From Campylobacter showae (GTDB lineage Bacteria; Campylobacterota; Campylobacteria; Campylobacterales; Campylobacteraceae), in NCBI RefSeq assembly GCF_004803815.1, contig NZ_CP012544.1, forward strand, positions 310,001 to 374,000: a stretch of DNA of 64,000 bases, in the 5' to 3' direction. Positions 1 to 8,325 of this stretch are shown in pieces; position 1 is the stretch's first letter; every line of letters begins with the position of its first letter. The position numbers were made by a program, and so were the translations under genes. The notes under the pieces were generated by a model that had not been told where the DNA came from, made no database searches, and saw nothing but the letters and a program-made list of their open reading frames with translations.

Positions 1-838
1 CTTGCTCGCTCGTCATCTTTTCTTCGCCGAATTTATCCAAAAGTACGTTTGATGTGCCCGTTAGCACGAGATAGCGTCTGTCAAGATGCTGAAAAAGCAC
101 GACTTTGTTCGTATCATCAATCGATTTTTCGTAGATTATCTCCACGCCTTCGTCGCTTTTTACCTTTTCAAACCAGCCGTTTTCGCGCTTTGTTTTTATC
201 GTTTTTTGCTTGTTTTTTAGCTTTGCCTTGATGACCAAAAGCACGACCAAAAGTAGCGCCAAAACGCCTAAAACCGAGTAATATCTATAATCGATCATAT
301 CGCTCACGCCTTGCGTCATGAAATTTACGTCGCCGTTTTGCGCGCCTAAATTTAAGCCGGCACCTTGAGCAGACGCGGTCAAATTTGATGCGTTTTGATC
401 GCCGGATAAATTCGTCGCCTCGGTTATATTTTCTCTAGTTTCTTGTGGAGAGAGTGCTGTTGCGGCGGCTGAGTTTGCTGCATTTTCAGGCGTCACGCGT
501 ATGCGCAGGCCAAAGCCGTCGGTGGTTTTTGACGCGCTAACGGCCACCTGAGTGTCGCTTTTTATCACGAGGGCTAAATTTTGGCCTCTAGGCTCAAACA
601 AAAGCTCTTGTAGTATGCTTGAATTTACGCTTTTTTCGATATTTTGATCGTTTTGCAGGTCTTTAAAAAGCAGGGTTATCACGCCGTCTTTTCGCTCTTG
701 CAGGATCGCTCCGCTATAAGGCGCGTCAAAACTAAGCATGATATCGACGCGGTCACTGCGCTCGTAAATGTTGTAAGTAGATAAATTTGACCCCCAAAGC
801 GCTACGAAAAACAACAAAAGCGCGGCGAAAATCCTCAT
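1..838 (-). CDS. FliO-like flagellar membrane protein, 3' end outside window
   Basis: The frame is open from an ATG at 838 to the window edge (279 codons, no stop seen). It begins with a signal-like stretch (residues 1-17), continues as a periplasmic-type domain with an Ala/Ser/Asn-rich linker (about 115-180), has one membrane helix at about 187-204, and then a basic cytoplasmic tail. This layout and its position directly after fliN match the epsilonproteobacterial gene proposed to be FliO, a membrane component of the flagellar export gate. The ATG overlaps the fliN stop as ATGA, so the two are translationally coupled. The FliO identity rests on context and topology; the sequence itself is weakly conserved. 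Confidence 0.7.
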   Translation of the reverse strand, partial: MRIFAALLLFFVALWGSNLSTYNIYERSDRVDIMLSFDAPYSGAILQERKDGVITLLFKDLQNDQNIEKSVNSSILQELLFEPRGQNLALVIKSDTQVAVSASKTTDGFGLRIRVTPENAANSAAATALSPQETRENITEATNLSGDQNASNLTASAQGAGLNLGAQNGDVNFMTQGVSDMIDYRYYSVLGVLALLLVVLLVIKAKLKNKQKTIKTKRENGWFEKVKSDEGVEIIYEKSIDDTNKVVLFQHLDRRYLVLTGTSNVLLDKFGEEKMTSEQ

Positions 839-1191
839 AATTGCTCTCGTTTAAAGTACTGGATGACGGATTTTGAGTCTAGGATTTCATTTATCCTGAT
901 GGCGAGGTTTTTTTCGTAGACCATTACTTCGCCCTTGCCGAAAATTCGGTTGTTTATAAAAAGCTCCACGCTCTCGCCGGCAGGCTTTTCTAGATCGATA
1001 ACCGAACCAACTTCGAGCTTTAAGAGCTGCTTTACGCTAATCGTCGTAGTGCCGAGCTCTGAGATAAAATCCACGCCGATATCCATCAGCTCGTCGTAGC
1101 TTTTAAAAAGCCCGCCGCGCTCTTGCAACATCTCCTGAACCCCTTGCAGCGCCGTTTCTACGGCATTTATCTCTTGTAGTTCTTCGCTCAT
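835..1191 (-). CDS. fliN: Flagellar motor switch protein FliN
   Basis: FliN is part of the C-ring that switches flagellar rotation and supports export. The protein is 118 residues, a normal size. The SpoA (surface presentation of antigens) domain occupies about residues 40-115 and contains the typical LGTTTISVKQLLKLEVGSVI pattern followed by a conserved hydrophobic loop. It overlaps the upstream CheX-like gene by 4 bases (ATGA at 1188-1191) and the downstream fliO-like gene by 4 bases, forming a tight cheX-fliN-fliO unit. Confidence 0.93.
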   Translation of the reverse strand: MSEELQEINAVETALQGVQEMLQERGGLFKSYDELMDIGVDFISELGTTTISVKQLLKLEVGSVIDLEKPAGESVELFINNRIFGKGEVMVYEKNLAIRINEILDSKSVIQYFKREQL

Positions 1192-1604
1192 GCTTTTTTA
1201 TATCCTACTTGAAATGTTCTATTTTTGATTTTATAGACGCGCTTGTCGTCTAGTTTGACGTGAAAGCTCGTCCTACCTAGATACTCGGGAGTGCCTAGTT
1301 TATAAGCGTTTGCTTCGCGTTCGTTGAGTAGATTTTTAGCGTAGCCGATCGTGAGATTTGCCACCTCTTTGCAGATGTCGCTTAGCTCGTCTTCGGCTAG
1401 TTTATCGACGCCAAGAAGCACGCTAGCAAAGCGGTTTAGCGTATCTTTTTTAAAGTAAAGATAAAAGTGAAACTCCTCTTTGCCCTTAAAAATCGGCAAA
1501 CTCGATCCGTAAAATTCCCCCTCCGCGCTCTTTGCGCTCTCTACCTTGTAGCCCAGGGTATCCTCGCACAGATGCTTGATCCCAAGCTCCGCAACGTCCA
1601 TCAT
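1188..1604 (-). CDS. CheX-type chemotaxis phosphatase
   Basis: The 138-residue protein carries the exact CheC/CheX active-site signature D/S-x3-E-x2-N-x22-P: D76, E80, N83 and P106 have the right spacing. In that family the Glu and Asn catalyse dephosphorylation of CheY-P. The gene overlaps fliN by 4 bases, which fits a motor-proximal role. A Shine-Dalgarno-like AAGGAC lies about 7 bases before the first of two adjacent ATG codons; the second (1601) is an alternative start. The motif is seen directly; phosphatase activity is inferred from the family. Confidence 0.78.
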   Translation of the reverse strand: MMDVAELGIKHLCEDTLGYKVESAKSAEGEFYGSSLPIFKGKEEFHFYLYFKKDTLNRFASVLLGVDKLAEDELSDICKEVANLTIGYAKNLLNEREANAYKLGTPEYLGRTSFHVKLDDKRVYKIKNRTFQVGYKKA

Positions 1605-1632
1605 CGCGCCGTCCTTTAAACAAAATTTTATA

Positions 1633-1638
1633 ATTATA
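1633..1638 (-). promoter_or_regulatory. Probable -10 box for cheX-fliN-fliO
   Basis: On the minus strand the bases read TATAAT, 28 bases before the cheX start and downstream of the trpA stop. It would give the flagellar/chemotaxis trio its own sigma-70 promoter, separate from the trp operon. No flagellar sigma-28 or sigma-54 element was recognised. Confidence 0.5.
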
Positions 1639-1666
1639 CTTAAATTTAACGCAAACGCCGCTAAAT

Positions 1667-2416
1667 TTAAAAAAGTTTATTGATTTGCTTTATCAGCTCT
1701 TCGCCCTCAAATTTGGCCGTGAGCTTTACTATCTCGGTGCCGATTATCGCGCCGTCGGCGTAGGTTTTTACCTCGTCGGCATCGTTTTTATTTTTCACGC
1801 CAAAGCCCACCGCAACAGGCAGATCGCTTCTTTTTTTTAGACCCTCTACTAGCGCCTTTAGCCTCTCCTCGCTAGCTCGCTGCGACCCGCTCACGCCAAT
1901 AGCGCCCAGAGCATAGACAAATCCTGAGCCGAATTTTAAAATTTTATCCGCGCGGTTTTGCGAAGTGACGCTGATTAACGGGATGAGATCAAGGTCAAAT
2001 TTAGCGCACAGTCCCGCTACCTCCTCGCTCTCCTCAAACGGCAGATCGGGGATGATAAATCCTGCTATACCGACCTCTTTTGAGCGAGCGATAAACCTCT
2101 CTACGCCGTAGGCAAACACGATGTTAAAATACACGAGAAATACGACCGGTTTATTTATCTTGCCTTTGCACTCTTCTAGCATGGTAAATACCGTGCCTGT
2201 ATTTACGCCCTTTGCGGCGGTTTCAAAGCTAGCTTGCGCGATGAGTTTGCCGTCTGCGAGCGGATCGGAGTAGGGGATGCCAAGCTCAAGTAGATCCAGG
2301 CAGCTGCCGTCTAAATTTAATAAAAACTCCTTAGTCGCTTCGACGCTAGGATATCCCGCCACGACGTAGCCGATGTTTGCTTTTTTGCCCGCGAACGCGT
2401 CTTTTACCTTAGCCAT
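1667..2416 (-). CDS. trpA: Tryptophan synthase alpha chain
   Basis: TrpA cleaves indole-3-glycerol phosphate to indole and glyceraldehyde-3-phosphate and channels indole to TrpB. The 249-residue protein has the TIM-barrel active-site segment [13 protein letters not shown], with E44 and D55 at the positions of the two catalytic acids. The phosphate-binding VGFGV and GAIIGT segments are also present. It overlaps trpB by 8 bases, so alpha and beta are translationally coupled. It is the last gene of the trp cluster; cheX follows after 62 bases with its own promoter. Confidence 0.97.
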   Translation of the reverse strand: MAKVKDAFAGKKANIGYVVAGYPSVEATKEFLLNLDGSCLDLLELGIPYSDPLADGKLIAQASFETAAKGVNTGTVFTMLEECKGKINKPVVFLVYFNIVFAYGVERFIARSKEVGIAGFIIPDLPFEESEEVAGLCAKFDLDLIPLISVTSQNRADKILKFGSGFVYALGAIGVSGSQRASEERLKALVEGLKKRSDLPVAVGFGVKNKNDADEVKTYADGAIIGTEIVKLTAKFEGEELIKQINKLF

Positions 2417-3590
2417 AAATTTTTCCTTTCTCGTAGCTCATCACGGTGTTTATGTCCTTGTCGCCGCGTCCCGAGACATTTACGACGATGACGCTTTTTT
2501 TCGTCAAATTTGGACATAGCTTTTCTAGATACGCTAACGCGTGCGAGCTCTCGATCGCAGGTATGATGCCCTCTAGGCGGCTGGTTAGATATAGCGCGTT
2601 TATGCACTCGTCGTCTGTGACGCCGTAGTAGGCGGCTCGCTTGCTCTCGTGGAGGTGCGCGTGCTCGGGGCCCACGCCCGGATAATCAAGCCCCGCCGAG
2701 ATACTATGTACCGGCTCGATCATGCCGTATTCGTCTTGAAGCACGATCGTTTTCATGCCGTGAATGATGCCTGTGCGGCCCTTGGTTAGAGTTGCGGCGT
2801 GATACGGAGTATCCGCGCCTAGGCCCGCAGCCTCGACTCCGATCAAATTTACGTCCGCGTCGCCCAAAAACGCGCTAAAGATGCCGATGGCGTTGCTACC
2901 GCCGCCGACGCAGGCGATGACGTAGTCGGGATGTACGCCGTATTCTTTTAGTTGCGCCTTGGTCTCGCGGCCGATGATACTCTGAAAGTCGCGCACGATC
3001 CTAGGATACGGGTGCGGGCCGACCGCCGAGCCGATGACGTAAAATGCGCTTTCTATCTCGTTTACCCACGCTTGGATCGCTGCGGTAGTGGCCTCTTTTA
3101 GCGTTTTTAGGCCATCTTCTACGCTCACGACTCTGGCGCCTAAAAGCTGCATGCGAAATGCGTTTAGCTGCTGACGCTCGACGTCGGTAGCACCCATATA
3201 TACGTCGCACTCAAGACCGAGCAGTGCCGCCGCCGTCGCAGTCGCCACGCCGTGCTGACCGGCTCCCGTTTCGGCTAAGACCTTCTTTTTGCCCATTTTT
3301 TTGGCAAGCAATGCCTGAGCTAGGGCGTTATTTATCTTGTGCGCGCCCGTGTGGTTTAGATCCTCGCGCTTGAGGTAAATTTCATGCCCGTAGTGCTCGC
3401 TTAGGCGTTTTGCGTGATATAGCGGACTCGGGCGTCCGACGTAGTTTTTTAGTAGGTCGTCTAGTTCGGCTTTAAATTCAGCCGTTTTTGCGATATTCTC
3501 GTACGCAGCCTCAAGTTCGTCTAGAGCGAACATCACGGTTTCGGGCACGAACTGCCCGCCGAATTTGCCGAAATATGCTTTGGTGTTCAT
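2409..3590 (-). CDS. trpB: Tryptophan synthase beta chain
   Basis: TrpB condenses indole with serine using PLP. The 393-residue protein shows the PLP-lysine motif [11 protein letters not shown] (K85) and the phosphate-binding [10 protein letters not shown] loop. The length is normal for the TrpB1 type. The start at 3590 follows an aaaggat ribosome-binding site. Upstream is a 176-base gap to trpF that contains a strong stem-loop at 3733-3776, so trpBA may be expressed separately from trpE-GD-F. Confidence 0.97.
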   Translation of the reverse strand: MNTKAYFGKFGGQFVPETVMFALDELEAAYENIAKTAEFKAELDDLLKNYVGRPSPLYHAKRLSEHYGHEIYLKREDLNHTGAHKINNALAQALLAKKMGKKKVLAETGAGQHGVATATAAALLGLECDVYMGATDVERQQLNAFRMQLLGARVVSVEDGLKTLKEATTAAIQAWVNEIESAFYVIGSAVGPHPYPRIVRDFQSIIGRETKAQLKEYGVHPDYVIACVGGGSNAIGIFSAFLGDADVNLIGVEAAGLGADTPYHAATLTKGRTGIIHGMKTIVLQDEYGMIEPVHSISAGLDYPGVGPEHAHLHESKRAAYYGVTDDECINALYLTSRLEGIIPAIESSHALAYLEKLCPNLTKKSVIVVNVSGRGDKDINTVMSYEKGKIYG

Positions 3591-3732
3591 CGGTATCCTT
3601 TAAATTTTCGTTCTATTTTAGCATTTTAAGTTTTTATTAGGCTTATTTGGGACGCGGATAGGCCTCGTTAATCGGTCTGTGAGGGAAACGGGAAATTTAA
3701 AAACATGCCATATTTTATTTAGGCAAGGCGGC

Positions 3733-3776
3733 AAAGGCGTAAAATTTGCCTTCGCCGCAAACAAATTTACGCCTTT
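3733..3776. terminator. Stem-loop between trpF and trpB
   Basis: A long inverted repeat pairs AAAGGCGTAAAATTTG with CAAATTTACGCCTTT around a loop of about 13 bases. It overlaps the trpF stop codon (3767-3769). On the minus (coding) strand the stem ends in a short T run (GCCTTTGCC), so it could be a weak terminator, an RNA-stability element, or an internal attenuator lowering trpBA relative to trpEGDF. Confidence 0.55.
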
Positions 3777-4366
3777 ATTAGCTCTAAAATTTTCTTTATT
3801 TTTTCGGCCGATTTTATACCGTTTTCATCCTCGACTTTTGAGTTTAGATCGAGTACTCGCGGGTTAAATTTGACCGCTTCGCGCGCGTTATGCTCGCCGA
3901 TGCCGCCTGCCATGCCAAAGTCAAATTTGACCCCCCGCAAAATCTCCCAATCAAAGCTAATACCGTTACCGCCTGCATTTTCGCCTTTGCAATCAAAAAG
4001 CGGCATATCGCAAAGCGCGGTATCGACGGCGGGTAGCGCATCTAGCACGCTATAAACGCGCCAAACCCCTAGCCTCATCGCCTTTAAATTTGCGTACAAA
4101 TTTGAGCTAACCTCGCCGTGGATCTGCGCGACGTCAAGCGCGGCAAATTCGCAAATTTCCATTATCTCGCAGTCGCTTTGCCCGGCAAAAACTCCGACGC
4201 ATTTTTTACCCGCCTTGTGCGCTATATCCGCTATCTCTCGCGCCGTCTGAGCGCCTACTTGGCGTTTGCTTTTGGCAAATATCGCACCTAAAAAATCGAC
4301 GTCCAGGCTCGCCACGTCGCGCGCCTCCGCAGGCGTTTTGATACCGCAAATTTTAACCAGCGTCAC
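3767..4366 (-). CDS. trpF: Phosphoribosylanthranilate isomerase
   Basis: TrpF performs the Amadori rearrangement of phosphoribosylanthranilate. The N terminus VKICGIKTPAEA contains the catalytic cysteine (C7), and FDFGMAGGIGEHN is the typical phosphate-binding strand-loop near the C terminus. The 199 residues match the family. It overlaps trpGD by 4 bases. It is a stand-alone TrpF: the trpC partner to which it is fused in E. coli is absent from this window. Confidence 0.95.
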   Translation of the reverse strand: MTLVKICGIKTPAEARDVASLDVDFLGAIFAKSKRQVGAQTAREIADIAHKAGKKCVGVFAGQSDCEIMEICEFAALDVAQIHGEVSSNLYANLKAMRLGVWRVYSVLDALPAVDTALCDMPLFDCKGENAGGNGISFDWEILRGVKFDFGMAGGIGEHNAREAVKFNPRVLDLNSKVEDENGIKSAEKIKKILELIKA

Positions 4367-5976
4367 GCTTTGCCCCGCACGTAGTCCTCAAAATAGCGAT
4401 AAACTTTACCGCTTTTTATCGCGTCCAGGATGACCTCTTTTGCCTGCGCTGGGCTATCAGCGACGCCAGCGGCGTATAGCGCAAACATCGCGTTTAGCAC
4501 AACTATGTCAAATTTCGGTCCGCTAATCTCACCTTTTAAAATTTGCTTTAAAATTTCAGCGTTTTGCTCCGGCGTGCCGCCCTCGATCTCGCTGTGAAAC
4601 GCCCGTTTGAAGCCAAACTGTTCGGGCGTGATGCTGTACTCGCTGATCTGGCCGCCGCGTAGCTCCACGACGCGCGTCTCATCGCATAGACTGATCTCGT
4701 CTAGTCCGTCCTCGCCGCGAACCACCAGCGCGCGCTCGCGTCCCAGCAGCTGCAGCGTCTCGGCGTAGAGGCGCAAAACGGGCTTATGATAGACGCCCAC
4801 GAGCTGATTTTTGAGCGCCAAATTTGGATTTAGCAGCGGGCCAAGTACGTTAAAAACCGTGCGGATACCCAGGCGCTGGCGCACCTCGCGCACCTCGCCC
4901 ACTAGCGGATGGAAAAACGGCGCGTGGAAAAAGGCTAGATTTTTATCGTTTAGTAGCTCGCGCTGCCCTAGGAGCGAATTTGAGCTATGAACGCCCAAAA
5001 TTTCCAGCACGTCCGAGCTGCCTGATTTGCTAGAAACGGCTTTGTTTCCGTGCTTTGCGACCTTGACGCCAAGGCTCGCTAAGATAAACGCGACGGTCGT
5101 TGATATATTTATCGTCTTAAAGCCGTCGCCGCCAGTGCCGCAAAGATCGATCATCGGCGAAGGATCGCGGTAGGTCTGCGAGTATTTTAGGATGTTTTTG
5201 GCGAGGCTTGCTAGGCTTTGCGGATAGAGGCTTTTTTCGCTGATCAGCACCAAAAGTGCCGCTAGCTGCGTGATCTCGTACTCTTTGCTCGCGATGATTT
5301 CGCAAATTTGCTCAAAGTCGCGGTCGTCCAGGCGCTCGTTTTCTTGTAGCTTGATTAGAAACGGCTTTAGCGGGCGGATTTTGGGCTCTTTGGCGACGTC
5401 TGTCGCAGGCGTGGCTTCGTAGTTGATGAAATTTTCGATGATTTTTTTGCCGTACTGCGTGAAGTAGCTCTCGGGATGAAACTGGATACCAAAAATCGGC
5501 CTATCTTTCACGCTAAGCGCCATCACTACGCCGTCCTCGCTCAGGGCTGAGGCCTGCAAATTTGACGGTAGCTCGTCCACGTAAAGCGAGTGGTAGCGCA
5601 TGACCTCAAATTCGTCCGGCAGTCCCGTAAATAGCGGCTCTTTGCGGCTAACTTTTATTAGCGAGGTTTTGCCGTGATAGGGCTTTTCTAGGCGTTTGAT
5701 CTTTGCGCCGTGCACCAGGCCGATCGCCTGATGTCCGAGGCAGATACCAAGGATCGGCGCGGCGATGTCGCTTCGCAAAATCTCTAAACAAATGCCGCTA
5801 TCTTGCGGGTGTTTTGGCCCCGGGCTTAGCACGATTTTGCTCGGATTTAGCCTGCGGATCTCATCTAGCGTGATCTTGTCGTTGCGCACGCAGCGCACTT
5901 CTTCGGAAGTTAGTTCGCGTAGGTATTGTTCTACGTTGAATACGAAACTGTCGTAATTGTCGATCAATAAAATCAA
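4363..5976 (-). CDS. trpGD: Fused anthranilate synthase glutaminase / anthranilate phosphoribosyltransferase
   Basis: Residues 1 to about 190 are a class I glutamine amidotransferase (nucleophile C79 in GICLGHQAIG, H167 and E169 in FHPESY) that supplies ammonia to TrpE. Residues about 200-537 are TrpD, with the glycine-rich PRPP-binding LCGTGGDGFKTINIST at about 278-293. The fusion, as in E. coli and C. jejuni, covers two steps of the pathway. It is separated from trpE by 427 bases that hold a repeated non-coding element, which is unusual inside a biosynthetic operon. Confidence 0.96.
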   Translation of the reverse strand: MILLIDNYDSFVFNVEQYLRELTSEEVRCVRNDKITLDEIRRLNPSKIVLSPGPKHPQDSGICLEILRSDIAAPILGICLGHQAIGLVHGAKIKRLEKPYHGKTSLIKVSRKEPLFTGLPDEFEVMRYHSLYVDELPSNLQASALSEDGVVMALSVKDRPIFGIQFHPESYFTQYGKKIIENFINYEATPATDVAKEPKIRPLKPFLIKLQENERLDDRDFEQICEIIASKEYEITQLAALLVLISEKSLYPQSLASLAKNILKYSQTYRDPSPMIDLCGTGGDGFKTINISTTVAFILASLGVKVAKHGNKAVSSKSGSSDVLEILGVHSSNSLLGQRELLNDKNLAFFHAPFFHPLVGEVREVRQRLGIRTVFNVLGPLLNPNLALKNQLVGVYHKPVLRLYAETLQLLGRERALVVRGEDGLDEISLCDETRVVELRGGQISEYSITPEQFGFKRAFHSEIEGGTPEQNAEILKQILKGEISGPKFDIVVLNAMFALYAAGVADSPAQAKEVILDAIKSGKVYRYFEDYVRGKA

Positions 5977-6141
5977 AATTTTCTCCTTTTTTGCGGCTTG
6001 TCTCGCGAGCGCTTTTTGTGGATTTCGTTAAAATTTGACTCGATAGGCTATATGCCTTATCTTCGTCAAATTTTAACTTCAAAACCCCAAAAATCATCTC
6101 ACGATACTTCGTCTTAACTTTTTACTTTCAAATTTGAAGTC

Positions 6142-6411
6142 AAATTTGCAAATTTTACCCACCGAGACCCGCATCTTGAAAATATCAAAATTTGAAAAAC
6201 TTACTTTCTGTAAAACTGAATTTTTGGGAGAGGAAGAGGTTCTACTTACGGTCTGCTTGCAGCTACAAACAAAGTGAAGTAGAGCGTCGCCTTCCTTTAC
6301 TTCGCGTTTTGCGCTCGTAACTGTCGGAGGCAGACCCTCTCCCAAGCCCTCTCTAACCCCACTGCACGTGAGAGGTTGCTGCACTACGTGCAGGTCAAAT
6401 TTCTCAAATTT
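6142..6411 (-). repeat. 270-bp structured non-coding element, copy A
   Basis: Read on the minus strand, this stretch shares an ordered set of blocks with 42142-42415. First is an AAATTTG-rich left end (6394-6411), then a small hairpin (6379-6393) and the core CTCTCACGTGCAGTGGGG (6358-6375). Next comes a 10-bp perfect stem TTGGGAGAGG/CCTCTCCCAA (6336-6345 with 6224-6233). The right end is GGTCTCGG followed by TAAAATTTGCAAATTT (6142-6169). It lies between trpE and trpGD in the direction of trp transcription and touches the trpE stop. A 113-codon frame across it does not look like a real gene. Confidence 0.7.
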
Positions 6412-7771
6412 CCATTGCATTTTTCGCAAATACATTTAGCACCGAGGCGCGTTTTTTGCAAATCTCTTTATATTCGTATTCCGGCACGCTATCTATCACG
6501 ATACCCGCTCCGGCCTGCACGAAAATTTCGGCGAAATTTACACTGAGCTCCCCGCCTTTTAAATTTGACTCGTTTGCGCCGTCAAGGTGCGGGTCATGCC
6601 CGCTAGCGTCAAATTTGCCGCCAAATTTACGCGCAAATATCGCGCTTCTAATCAAAATCGCCATTTGCGCGTCGCCGTTAAAGTGGAAAAATCCGATGCC
6701 GCCGCCGTATGCGTTGCGCCTATAGGGCTCAAGCTCGGCGATGATCTCCATGGCGCGGATTTTGGGCGTACCGCTGAGCGTACCTGCGGGGAAGATGCTA
6801 CCGACCGCGTCAAATGCGTCCAGATCGTCCGCCTTCGCGCCGTAGACGTCGCTTACGATATGCATCACGCTCTCGTAGCGCACGATACGCATGGCGTTTT
6901 TGACCGCGACGCTTTTTGGCTTGCTGACGCGGCCGATGTCGTTGCGGGCGAGGTCGATGAGCATTTTGTGCTCGGCTAGCTCCTTTTCGTCGCTTAGCAG
7001 CTCGCGCTCGAGCGCGGCGTCCTCTATCGCGTCCTTACCGCGTCCGCGCGTGCCGGCTATGGGCGCGACGTAGATCTTGCCCTCTTTGATCTCGCAGACT
7101 AGCTCGGGGCTAGAGCCCGCGACGTCGCCGTAAGGGGTCGGAAAGTGAAACATATATGGGCTCGGATTTGCCTCGCTCAGCGCTCGGTAGAAGTCTAGGC
7201 TATCCATATCCGAGGCCAGTTTTAGCTGTTCGCTTAGCACGACTTGAAAGACGTCGCCGCTTTTTAGGTACTCTTTTGCGCGCTTTGCGATACTCAGAAA
7301 ATGCGCTTTTTCGCCATCAAGATCGGTTAAAATTTGATATTTGCTCTGCCTTTTTGTGCGCTGTTTCTGGGCGGCCGCTTCGTCGTCTGCGCTAAATTTA
7401 ACGAGAAAATCGTAATACCGCTCGCGGTTGCCGTAAAAGCTGTAAATTTTGCTATTTTTATCAAAGTGTAGGTAAGCGCGGGCGTTAGCGTAGAAAAAGT
7501 CGGGGAAATCGTACTGCGACGCGTTAAATTCAGGAATTTTTTCAAAATATTTTATCCCGCCGTAGCCTAGCACTCCAAACAGTCCCGCAAAAGGTGCGTC
7601 AAATTTTTGAGCTTTAAAATAGCTCTTAAGCCCCGCAAAATCGGTTTGCTCGCTGCTGATATACTCGCAGTCGATACCGATGATGGTCTGCGTCGTGTCC
7701 TCGGCGAGGTAGGAGTTAGCAAATCTCTCGCGGATCTTTTCGTAATAAAAAACTGGGCTCAAAAGTAGCAT
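6404..7771 (-). CDS. trpE: Anthranilate synthase component I
   Basis: TrpE makes anthranilate from chorismate, using ammonia from TrpG. The 455-residue protein shows the chorismate-binding signatures PIAGTRGRG and FPAGTLSGTPKIRAMEII, and the GGGIGFF segment. First gene of the trp cluster: a TATAAT (7795-7800, minus strand) lies 24 bases before the start, and an aaaggat ribosome-binding site precedes the ATG. No leader peptide with tandem Trp codons was seen in the 48-base gap. The 3' end abuts repeat copy A. Confidence 0.95.
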   Translation of the reverse strand: MLLLSPVFYYEKIRERFANSYLAEDTTQTIIGIDCEYISSEQTDFAGLKSYFKAQKFDAPFAGLFGVLGYGGIKYFEKIPEFNASQYDFPDFFYANARAYLHFDKNSKIYSFYGNRERYYDFLVKFSADDEAAAQKQRTKRQSKYQILTDLDGEKAHFLSIAKRAKEYLKSGDVFQVVLSEQLKLASDMDSLDFYRALSEANPSPYMFHFPTPYGDVAGSSPELVCEIKEGKIYVAPIAGTRGRGKDAIEDAALERELLSDEKELAEHKMLIDLARNDIGRVSKPKSVAVKNAMRIVRYESVMHIVSDVYGAKADDLDAFDAVGSIFPAGTLSGTPKIRAMEIIAELEPYRRNAYGGGIGFFHFNGDAQMAILIRSAIFARKFGGKFDASGHDPHLDGANESNLKGGELSVNFAEIFVQAGAGIVIDSVPEYEYKEICKKRASVLNVFAKNAMEI

Positions 7772-7794
7772 AAAATATCCTTTAATGTGCGTTG

Positions 7795-7800
7795 ATTATA
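7795..7800 (-). promoter_or_regulatory. Probable -10 box of trpE
   Basis: TATAAT on the minus strand, 24 bases upstream of the trpE ATG, in the 48-base gap after the DUF302 gene. The short gap leaves little room for a classical attenuator. A -35 box is not obvious, as is usual for Campylobacter sigma-70 promoters. Confidence 0.5.
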
Positions 7801-7819
7801 TAAAATTTAAGCTTAATTT

Positions 7820-8248
7820 TCATTTGACGGCGGCGTCAAAAAGCTCGCGCTCTAGCCTTTGCGCCGCGTCTAGGGCTGGGCAGTCCGAGGCGCCGTATCT
7901 GGCAGCGACGCTTTTTATACCCTCAAAGCTCACGACCGTTTTGCCCTCTATTTTTTGAAATAAAAACTTAAACGGAAGCTCTAGCGCTAGGCTAGGTTCG
8001 CATTCTATTAAAGGCGCAAGTACGCCGGGAGCGCCGAAGATTACCGTGACCGACGGCGTCAAATTTACTCCCGTTTGCGCGGCGAAAACGTGATGAGGCA
8101 CTACGGCAAATTCGCTAACGTCTTTCATGTCAAGCAGTCTTTGAAATCTCTTAACCGCGGCTTCTATCTCTAACTCGCTTTGGTCTGCCGTGACGCCTGC
8201 GAAGGCCAAATTTAACCCCGCAAAAATCATCAAAAACAATCTTTTCAA
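7820..8248 (-). CDS. DUF302 family exported protein
   Basis: A 142-residue protein with an N-terminal signal peptide (MKRLFLMIFAGLNLAFAG, likely cleaved after residue 17-18). The mature part shows the DUF302 pattern: VVPHHVFAAQTGVNL, then VIFGAPGVLAPLIECEPSLA, then ALELPFKFL. The family's function is unknown; some members are linked to redox or sulfur proteins. It stands 48 bases upstream of trpE on the same strand and is divergent from the TauE-like permease at 8326, but no functional tie is evident. Confidence 0.75.
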   Translation of the reverse strand: MKRLFLMIFAGLNLAFAGVTADQSELEIEAAVKRFQRLLDMKDVSEFAVVPHHVFAAQTGVNLTPSVTVIFGAPGVLAPLIECEPSLALELPFKFLFQKIEGKTVVSFEGIKSVAARYGASDCPALDAAQRLERELFDAAVK

Positions 8249-8325
8249 TAACTTCCCTTTTTTAAATTTTAAAATTAATTTTACCCAAAAACGGCTAAAA
8301 TCGGATTTTACTTTAAGGCGAGATT

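Noticed and set aside
6094-6435. 113-codon frame on the minus strand between trpE and trpGD
   Set aside because: It lies across the repeated structured element and the translation is irregular; copy B of the element does not keep the frame.
7156-7395. Several plus-strand frames inside trpE
   Set aside because: They are antisense frames of a clear gene with Arg/Leu/Ala-rich translations typical of shadows.
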